Positions 1 through 4,493 of a stretch of 6,667 nt of DNA are shown piece after piece. The translations under genes and the position numbers were made by a program. Source of the DNA: Firmicutes bacterium UBA1047 (GTDB taxonomy: Bacteria > Bacillota > Clostridia > Tissierellales > Sedimentibacteraceae); NCBI GenBank assembly GCA_002316585.1, contig DCDU01000067.1:1-6667 (forward strand). Direction: 5' to 3'. Below the pieces are notes generated by a model, which saw only the letters and a list, made by a program, of their open reading frames with translations, did no database searches and was not told the DNA's origin. The number at the start of each line of letters is the position of its first letter. Position 1 is the first letter of the stretch.

Positions 1-61
1 CAACAACTATTTTACACTAAGGTCATCTTAAGCAACAGCAGCGGAATAAGCAAAATTTACA

Positions 62-90
62 TTGTTAATAAATCATTAGTATGCTATAAT
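62..90 (+). promoter_or_regulatory. Sigma-A type promoter for the Gate protein pair
   Basis: TTGTTA at 62-67 and a perfect TATAAT at 85-90 are separated by 17 bases. A TG at 82-83 gives an extended -10 element. Transcription should start near 97-98, leaving a very short leader that begins just before the AAGGAGG ribosome site at 102-108. The reading frame of the downstream gene is open back to the window edge, but promoter and ribosome site both support the ATG at 115. Bases 1-61 hold nothing I can identify. Confidence 0.72.
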
Positions 91-114
91 TTCTTTTATG
101 CAAGGAGGTTTTTT

Positions 115-537
115 ATGGTTTCTGCGGATACTTTTAAAAGAGGTTTTAAAAACGGTATAAATACACTGATAGAATTATCTAAATTATTAATTCCTGTCTA
201 TATTGCGGTCCAGGTGCTTTCTGCTTCCGGACTTTTAAATATAATAGCTGAAATATTTAAGCCTTTAATGTCGTTGTTGGGACTTCCGGGGGAAGCCTCA
301 TTAGTAATAATCTTAGGCTATTTTTTGGGAACATATGCCGCTTTGGGAGCAATTGCCGCAATAGAGCTTACCGCAGTTCAAATAACGACAATAGCCATTA
401 TGCTTTCAATTTCACACAATTTGATAACAGAATCGGCAGTTGTTAAAAAATTAGGTGTGAGCGCAGGTGCCAGTATCGCTGTAAGGGTATTTTTTTCAAT
501 CTTAATGGGATTTTTGTATCATAGGATATTGGGGTGA
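115..537 (+). CDS. Nucleoside-recognition (Gate) domain membrane protein, first of a pair
   Basis: Small integral membrane protein of 140 residues, resembling the nucleoside-recognition/Gate family that includes the spore maturation proteins SpmA/SpmB and the YjiG/YjiH proteins. Hydrophobic stretches lie at about 19-38, 60-83, 88-100 and 118-136. A loop with LGLPGE at 55-60 precedes a glycine-rich membrane segment (LGYFLGTYAALGA), and SISHNLITES at 98-107 is the polar signature typical of one member of such pairs. The ATG at 115 has AAGGAGG seven bases upstream. The stop is four bases before the next gene, which is of similar size and family, so the two are almost certainly cotranscribed and may form a heteromeric transporter. 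The substrate is unknown and 'nucleoside' is only a family label. It is shorter than SpmA/SpmB as I remember them, so I do not assign a spm symbol. Confidence 0.8.
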   Translation: MVSADTFKRGFKNGINTLIELSKLLIPVYIAVQVLSASGLLNIIAEIFKPLMSLLGLPGEASLVIILGYFLGTYAALGAIAAIELTAVQITTIAIMLSISHNLITESAVVKKLGVSAGASIAVRVFFSILMGFLYHRILG

Positions 538-541
538 TATC

Positions 542-1006
542 ATGAATGGAATTATAGAATTAATAATTAATTTGTTAAAATTCATATGGGATATAGGAAA
601 GTTTTTAATTCCTATTATGATTATAATAGAAATATTTAAGGATACAAAATTAATTGACAAAATATCCAACCTTTTTAATCCTGTTTCAGAATTCTTTACA
701 TTAAGCAAGACGTCGGGAGTATCGCTGTTGTTTGGCTTGTTTTTCGGGCTTACCATCGGAGCGGGCGCCATCATCCAAAGTGTAAAAGACTACAATGTTG
801 ATAAAAGAAGTGTTTTTTTAATCAGCATGTTTTTATCCACGTGTCATGCTGTATTTGAAGATTCATTTATAATGGGAGCTGTTGGTGCAAATATTTTACA
901 TTTGCTGATTGCAAGATTTATTTCCGCAATACTAACAACCTTTATATTATCAAGAGCAATAAAAAAAGAACCAAATGATGAAATAGGAATGGGGACATAC
1001 CTGTAA
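542..1006 (+). CDS. Nucleoside-recognition (Gate) domain membrane protein, second of a pair
   Basis: A 154-residue membrane protein paired with the preceding gene. Hydrophobic segments lie at about 4-14, 20-31, 59-79, 91-101 and 114-137. FGLFFGLTIGAGA at 64-76 corresponds to the glycine-rich segment of its partner, and FLSTCHAVFEDSFIMGAVGAN at 97-117 is the counterpart of the partner's SHNLITES block, with acidic and histidine residues inside the membrane region. It starts four bases after the partner's stop; GGGGTGAT at 531-538, spanning that stop codon, is its ribosome site, indicating translational coupling. The last few residues (GMGTYL) are encoded by the left arm and loop of a hairpin at 988-1020, so the C-terminal tail may be a recent addition. 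The transported substrate cannot be read from the sequence. Confidence 0.8.
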   Translation: MNGIIELIINLLKFIWDIGKFLIPIMIIIEIFKDTKLIDKISNLFNPVSEFFTLSKTSGVSLLFGLFFGLTIGAGAIIQSVKDYNVDKRSVFLISMFLSTCHAVFEDSFIMGAVGANILHLLIARFISAILTTFILSRAIKKEPNDEIGMGTYL

Positions 1007-1020
1007 GGAATATCCCCATT
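988..1020 (+). repeat. Hairpin over the stop codon of the second Gate gene; GGGGA/TCCCC arms
   Basis: The arms 988-1001 and 1007-1020 pair over 14 positions with two mismatches, leaving a five-base loop (TGTAA) that contains the stop codon. The outer eight pairs, AATGGGGA with TCCCCATT, are perfect. Only a weak T stretch follows (ATTTGTTG), so it may be a poor terminator or a mobile palindromic element. The left arm contains GGGGACA, as does the repeat at 3804-3859. Confidence 0.6.
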
Positions 1021-1027
1021 TGTTGCG

Positions 1028-1080
1028 TGACCTACCGGCTATTTTTCAGAAAAAAGACTCTGAAAAATGGGATTAGGTCA
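1028..1080. terminator. Two-part inverted repeat between convergent genes, possible bidirectional terminator
   Basis: The inner stem ATTTTTCAGA (1041-1050) pairs with TCTGAAAAAT (1059-1068) around an eight-base loop. Two further pairs at 1039-1040 and 1069-1070 include one G-T. An outer stem TGACCTA (1028-1034) pairs with TAGGTCA (1074-1080). The hisS stop codon (1073-1075) lies at the edge of the outer arm. Neither strand shows a proper T tract after the stem, so termination is inferred from structure and from the tail-to-tail position. Confidence 0.5.
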
Positions 1081-2323
1081 AATCCTTAAGCTCAGTTTCG
1101 TCTCCGCTGTAAACAGCAAATTTATTATATCCGTATCCTTGGAATTGATTTAATTGCTTGCCTAATTTTTTGGCTTTTTCATACACTGATACAGCATAAC
1201 CTGTTTCCCGTAAACTTTCCGCTTTTGCAAGAACATCAATATATCTGTCTGTTGAATCAAACAAAAGCACTACCTTTTCCAAATCGGGAACTTTAAAGTT
1301 TTCTTCCATAAGCTGGTTTACTAATCTTTCAAAACCAATTGAGAAGCCAATTGCAGGTATTTTCTCGCCTATGAAGTTTCCGACCATTTCGTCGTATCTT
1401 CCACCGCCGGCAATGGAATAACCTAAGTTCTTATATGCAATTTCAAATATTGAACCCGTATAATATCCCATTCCCCTTATTAAAGTAAAGTCAAATTCAA
1501 CATCATATTTTCCGTTTGCATATATATTGGAATCATCTAAAATTTCCTTTACTTCCAAAACAACTTCCTCAGGAACTCCGTATTCCTCTAAGCACTCTGT
1601 TCCTTTCTCGTTAATGCTTTCCAATGCTGTCATTAACTTTTCAACCGATACGCTGTTGAAGCTTTTCTCACTTAATTCTTTTTTGACGCCGCTCATGCCG
1701 ATTTTGTCCAACTTGTCTACTATGATGCAAACTCCGTCAAATTCTTCTTCGGTAAATCCGCAGTTTAATATAACAGATTTAAGTACACGTCTGTCATTGA
1801 AACGCACAGCGAAATCCGTTACATTTAGGGCTGTAAGCGCTTTGGCTGTCGTTGCAATAAGCTCTAATTCAGCAGCCTTGGTACTGTCTCCGATTATATC
1901 AATATCGCATTGCTTGAAGCTCCTGTATCTTCCTTTCTGAGCTCTTTCGGCTCTGAATACATTGCCGACCTGCAGCGCCTTGAATACGGATGGCAAGCTT
2001 GCCCGGTTGTTGCAGTAAAAACGGCTTAACGGAACAGTCAGGTCGTATCTGAGACCTAAATCAGCCAAGTCTTCCTCGGCTAAGCTTTCTTTTTCGAAAT
2101 TCAGCTTATCCCCTCTTTTTAAGATTTTATAGATAAGCTTTAGATTTTCTCCGCCTTTGCTTCCTATTAAGTTTTCTATATTTTCCACAACCGGTGTTTC
2201 AATAAGCTCAAAGCCGCTTCGCTTGTATGTATTGACTATTACCCCTTCCACATAGTCTCTTATTTCTTTTTCACGAGGGGTTATATCTCTCATTCCCTTT
2301 GCAGGGTTTAAATTTACTTTCAT
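1073..2323 (-). CDS. hisS: Histidine--tRNA ligase
   Basis: Class II aminoacyl-tRNA synthetase that charges tRNA-His with histidine using ATP in the cytoplasm. Visible motifs in order: KGMRD at 9-13, LRYDLTVPLSR at 91-101, motif 2 FRAERAQKGRYRSF at 123-136, the histidine-specific RGMGYYTGSIFEI at 283-295, GGGRYDEMVG at 306-315 and motif 3 AIGFSIGFERL at 324-334. An anticodon-binding domain begins near 349, which argues for a true synthetase rather than the shorter HisZ regulator. The insert KLIYKILKRGD near 62-72 recalls the HisS branch found in Bacteroidetes and eukaryotes more than the usual Bacillus type. The C-terminus stops at ELKDLT, some 15 residues short of typical anticodon domains, inside a hairpin. 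ATG at 2323 follows AGGAGG (2328-2333 on the complement). No T-box leader and no aspS neighbour are seen. Confidence 0.96.
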   Translation of the reverse strand: MKVNLNPAKGMRDITPREKEIRDYVEGVIVNTYKRSGFELIETPVVENIENLIGSKGGENLKLIYKILKRGDKLNFEKESLAEEDLADLGLRYDLTVPLSRFYCNNRASLPSVFKALQVGNVFRAERAQKGRYRSFKQCDIDIIGDSTKAAELELIATTAKALTALNVTDFAVRFNDRRVLKSVILNCGFTEEEFDGVCIIVDKLDKIGMSGVKKELSEKSFNSVSVEKLMTALESINEKGTECLEEYGVPEEVVLEVKEILDDSNIYANGKYDVEFDFTLIRGMGYYTGSIFEIAYKNLGYSIAGGGRYDEMVGNFIGEKIPAIGFSIGFERLVNQLMEENFKVPDLEKVVLLFDSTDRYIDVLAKAESLRETGYAVSVYEKAKKLGKQLNQFQGYGYNKFAVYSGDETELKDLT

Positions 2324-2344
2324 TTTGCCTCCTGTCTTTTGTTA

Positions 2345-2373
2345 ATATTACCAAATAATTGTTTCAATATCAA
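2345..2373 (-). promoter_or_regulatory. Promoter of hisS
   Basis: On the minus strand TTGATA (2368-2373) and TAATAT (2345-2350) are separated by 17 bases, and a TG one base before the -10 makes it extended. The predicted start is near 2338, giving a leader of about 15 bases. That is far too short for a T-box, so hisS seems not to be controlled by uncharged tRNA from this promoter. Confidence 0.65.
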
Positions 2374-2444
2374 TATTTTTTGTTAAATTTATCATTGCTG
2401 AATACCTGTGAATGAGACTGCGAGATGCCCTGACAATTGCATGG

Positions 2445-3770
2445 TTAGCTCAAATGTGTTTCTAAAAATTGTTTGTTTATTTCTTCCGGCACTAAGCTTC
2501 CGCCGGTTGCCCAGGCTGTATGGACTGCATTATGCATTACATTTTCAAGGTTGTGATTCTTTATATATTGTCTTCCTTCTTCTGTACTTTCTAATTTGAC
2601 ACAGCCTTCAAAAGCGGCGCATGCGGATGGCTCTATATTTATATTTTCCGTCTCACTGAGGCGGCGCATATAGTCGTATAGCTTATAATCATCTACGGTA
2701 AATACTCCTCCTAAAATATAGTCCATCATTTTCCCAACCAATTTGGAAGGTCTTCCCACCGCTAAGCCGTCAGCATGGGTTTTGCCGTCTATTCCCAAAT
2801 CCCGGACTGAAATATCATTGTGAAGCCCTGTAGCCATACCTATCAGCATGCTTGGCGCATGAGTCGGCTCCACAAAGAAGCAGTGAACATTGTCCTTATA
2901 TACAGATTTAAGCCCGTATGTAATACCTCCCGGTGCCCCTCCCACACCGCAGGGAAGATAAACAAACAACGGGTTGTTTTCATCAATAATTATATTCATG
3001 TTATTCAGCTGTTTATCAAGTCGCCTTGCCGCAACGCTGTAGCCTAAAAATAAGTTCATCGAATTTTCATCGTCAACAAAGTAACTCATTGGGTCTTGGT
3101 CGGACAATTTACGGCCTTCTTCCACTGCTTTTGAAAAGTCGCTGTCATATTCCACAACTTTTGCTCCCTTTGCTCTTAACAAATCCTTTTTCCACTGCTT
3201 TGCATCTGCCGACATATGTACTGTTACATTAAATCCCAAGGCAGCTGATGTTATGCCTATGCTTAATCCTAAGTTGCCCGTAGAGCCTACCTGAATTTTA
3301 TATCGGCTGAAAAAGTCCCTGTATTTTTGCTCCGCCAATATGGAATAATCGTCGTCCTCTTTTAATATTCCATGTTTAAGCGCCAATGTTTCCGCATACT
3401 TTAAAACTTCATAAATACCGCCTCTTGCTTTCACACTTCCTGCAATTGCCAGGTGACTGTCCATTTTAAGCAAAAGTTTTCCCGAAATATCAGCTTTATA
3501 CAGCTCCTTAAGCTTGTTTTTCATACTGTTGATTTCTTTTATCGGGGATTCGATTATACCATGAGAAGGAATTGTTTCCGGAAATACCTTTTCAATCAGG
3601 GGAGCAAATTTTTCAAGCCTCTTTTCTGCGTCGTCAATGGCTGCAATATCCATGTTTATTGCAGTTGAGGCTTTTTCATAAGGCAGTATTTTAGGGTTGA
3701 GCCAGAATACTTCCTTTAATTCCGATATGCTTTTCAGATTTGGATATTGGTTTAAAATTTGGTTTTGCAT
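2445..3770 (-). CDS. dsdA: D-serine ammonia-lyase (D-serine dehydratase)
   Basis: Cytoplasmic PLP enzyme converting D-serine to pyruvate and ammonia, used to detoxify or catabolise D-serine. The length of 441 residues matches E. coli DsdA (about 442). The PLP-binding lysine is K114 in SVKARGGIYE (112-121). The phosphate-binding loop is GSTGNLGLSIG (162-172), followed by PCGVGGAPGG (273-282), HADGLAVGRPS (332-342) and the C-terminal ATGGSLVP (421-428), all characteristic of this fold-type II family. The start is the ATG at 3770 with AGGAGG (3775-3780 on the complement) four bases upstream. No dsdX transporter or dsdC regulator is in the window, so it stands alone. It has its own probable promoter and a leader of about 105 bases containing an inverted repeat. 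No terminator is visible before hisS, so some read-through into hisS is possible. Confidence 0.95.
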   Translation of the reverse strand: MQNQILNQYPNLKSISELKEVFWLNPKILPYEKASTAINMDIAAIDDAEKRLEKFAPLIEKVFPETIPSHGIIESPIKEINSMKNKLKELYKADISGKLLLKMDSHLAIAGSVKARGGIYEVLKYAETLALKHGILKEDDDYSILAEQKYRDFFSRYKIQVGSTGNLGLSIGITSAALGFNVTVHMSADAKQWKKDLLRAKGAKVVEYDSDFSKAVEEGRKLSDQDPMSYFVDDENSMNLFLGYSVAARRLDKQLNNMNIIIDENNPLFVYLPCGVGGAPGGITYGLKSVYKDNVHCFFVEPTHAPSMLIGMATGLHNDISVRDLGIDGKTHADGLAVGRPSKLVGKMMDYILGGVFTVDDYKLYDYMRRLSETENINIEPSACAAFEGCVKLESTEEGRQYIKNHNLENVMHNAVHTAWATGGSLVPEEINKQFLETHLS

Positions 3771-3803
3771 ATATCCTCCTTCGCTAAATATTAATTAATG
3801 GTA

Positions 3804-3859
3804 CGGGGACACCCTTTTAATTTATGATGACTTTCCGAGAGATAAGGGGGATGTCCCCG
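3804..3859. repeat. Inverted repeat with GGGGACA/TGTCCCC arms in the dsdA leader
   Basis: CGGGGACA (3804-3811) pairs perfectly with TGTCCCCG (3852-3859). Pairing continues as CCCTT (3812-3816) with AAGGG (3844-3848), with GGA (3849-3851) bulged, around a 27-base loop. It lies between the likely dsdA promoter and the dsdA start codon. No T tract follows on either strand. GGGGACA arms of this kind occur in dispersed palindromic elements of Firmicutes; membership in such a family is inference. Confidence 0.6.
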
Positions 3860-3882
3860 AGTGTTATACTTTGATTTTATCC

Positions 3883-3888
3883 ATTATA
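3883..3888 (-). promoter_or_regulatory. Extended -10 element, probable dsdA promoter
   Basis: The minus strand reads TGATATAAT, a perfect TATAAT at 3883-3888 preceded by TG and one base. The -35 region 17 bases upstream (3906-3911) reads TATAAT and is not a good TTGACA match, so the call rests on the extended -10. The predicted start is near 3876, about 106 bases before the dsdA ATG. Confidence 0.5.
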
Positions 3889-3906
3889 TCATAGGTTAAT
3901 AATTTA

Positions 3907-4119
3907 TTATATTAAAATTTCTTCTGTTGTAGTGATTATTTGCGCTGACTTAATTTCCGCAAGATCACCCTTGGAAGTGTTGAATATATTTTCTGTTATG
4001 ATTGACTCCATAACTGCCCTTACTTCAGCTTCTGCCAAACCTTCCTTAGGCTCGTCAACAGTCATGGAAGATTTTGCTCCCTGGGCTGTCAAGAAAGCCA
4101 TAACCAACTTTTTAGCCAT
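3907..4119 (-). CDS. Small DUF2922 family protein
   Basis: A 70-residue protein matching the pattern I know for DUF2922: an N-terminal MAKKLVMAFLTAQGAKSSMTV, a central EGLAEAEVRAVMESIITENIF helix at about 26-46, and a C-terminal DLAEIKSAQIITTTEEILI. The length equals the family norm. No signal peptide or membrane segment is seen. Function is unknown. The start at 4119 is supported by GGGGTGAT (4123-4130 on the complement). It lies 33 bases downstream of a DUF1659 gene on the same strand, a pairing I recall as recurrent in Bacilli and Clostridia, so the two probably share a transcript. No clear terminator separates it from dsdA. Confidence 0.85.
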   Translation of the reverse strand: MAKKLVMAFLTAQGAKSSMTVDEPKEGLAEAEVRAVMESIITENIFNTSKGDLAEIKSAQIITTTEEILI

Positions 4120-4152
4120 TATATCACCCCTTTCATACAGACTGATATCTAA

Positions 4153-4380
4153 TTATATTTCTTTAACCAATTCATATTCATCGTATCTCTTGATGTTAGA
4201 CAACTCATATACTTGCAAGTCTGAAAATGCAACACCTAAATTGTACAGGTTTTCATTTTGAATTGCCGGCTTAACATTGCTTAAGGTTTTGCTTTTGGTT
4301 ATAGTTTTGTTGTTGTCATCTACTCCGGCGTTAACAACTATTTTTAGTTTTGAATTTGCCTGATTTGTAATAACTGCCAT
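4153..4380 (-). CDS. Small DUF1659 family protein
   Basis: A 75-residue protein of the DUF1659 type: MAVITNQANSKLKIVVNAG at the N-terminus, then a polar DDNNKTITKSKTLSNVKP stretch, a predicted helix with LYNLGVAFSDLQ at about 46-57, and a charged C-terminal IKRYDEYELVKEI. No signal peptide, metal site or catalytic motif is visible and its function is unknown. An in-frame ATG at 4395 would add five residues, but that ATG lies inside the ribosome site GGGAGGTGAT (4384-4393 on the complement), which is correctly spaced for the ATG at 4380; I take 4380 as the start. It is first of a two-gene unit with the DUF2922 gene and is divergent from the methyltransferase gene. Confidence 0.85.
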   Translation of the reverse strand: MAVITNQANSKLKIVVNAGVDDNNKTITKSKTLSNVKPAIQNENLYNLGVAFSDLQVYELSNIKRYDEYELVKEI

Positions 4381-4383
4381 TTT

Positions 4384-4393
4384 ATCACCTCCC
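4384..4393 (-). promoter_or_regulatory. Strong ribosome site that fixes the DUF1659 start
   Basis: The minus strand reads GGGAGGTGAT, a near-complete complement of the 16S rRNA tail, followed three bases later by ATG at 4380. The alternative upstream ATG (4393-4395) overlaps this site and has no ribosome site of its own. I found no convincing promoter for this pair between 4396 and 4493. Confidence 0.8.
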
Positions 4394-4434
4394 ATTTTGG
4401 TCTATAACTATATAGCAATTATCGGCTCATTGTA

Positions 4435-4463
4435 TTGCTTAAACTCTCAAATCATGTTAATAT
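4435..4463 (+). promoter_or_regulatory. Promoter of the methyltransferase gene
   Basis: TTGCTT (4435-4440) and TAATAT (4458-4463) are 17 bases apart, with TG at 4455-4456 giving an extended -10. The predicted start is near 4470, leaving a leader of about 24 bases that contains AAGAGGT (4483-4489) as ribosome site. The element suggests vegetative, sigma-A-dependent expression. Confidence 0.6.
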
Positions 4464-4493
4464 ATACATAATGATGCAACTCAAGAGGTAGTT

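Noticed and set aside
1..61. An open frame running from the window edge into the first gene, possibly a longer N-terminus.
   Set aside because: The promoter at 62-90 and ribosome site at 102-108 lie within it, and its translation looks like random noncoding sequence.
502..774. A 90-codon open frame on the minus strand across the two Gate genes.
   Set aside because: It is antisense to membrane-protein codons, with no ribosome site or recognisable protein features.
1527..1940. A 137-codon open frame on the plus strand inside hisS.
   Set aside because: It is antisense to a conserved synthetase, its product is serine/threonine-rich low-complexity sequence, and it has no family resemblance.
2400..2460. 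A stretch with GGTTAGCTCAAATG that recalls a tRNA D-arm.
   Set aside because: No acceptor, anticodon or T-arm pairing can be formed, and part of it is the end of dsdA.
4419..4426. An exact GCCGATAA (minus strand), the -10 consensus of sigma-28 (SigD) promoters, 38 bases upstream of the DUF1659 start.
   Set aside because: At the required 15-16 base spacing the -35 position reads AGTT or GAGT rather than TAAA, so only half of the promoter is present.
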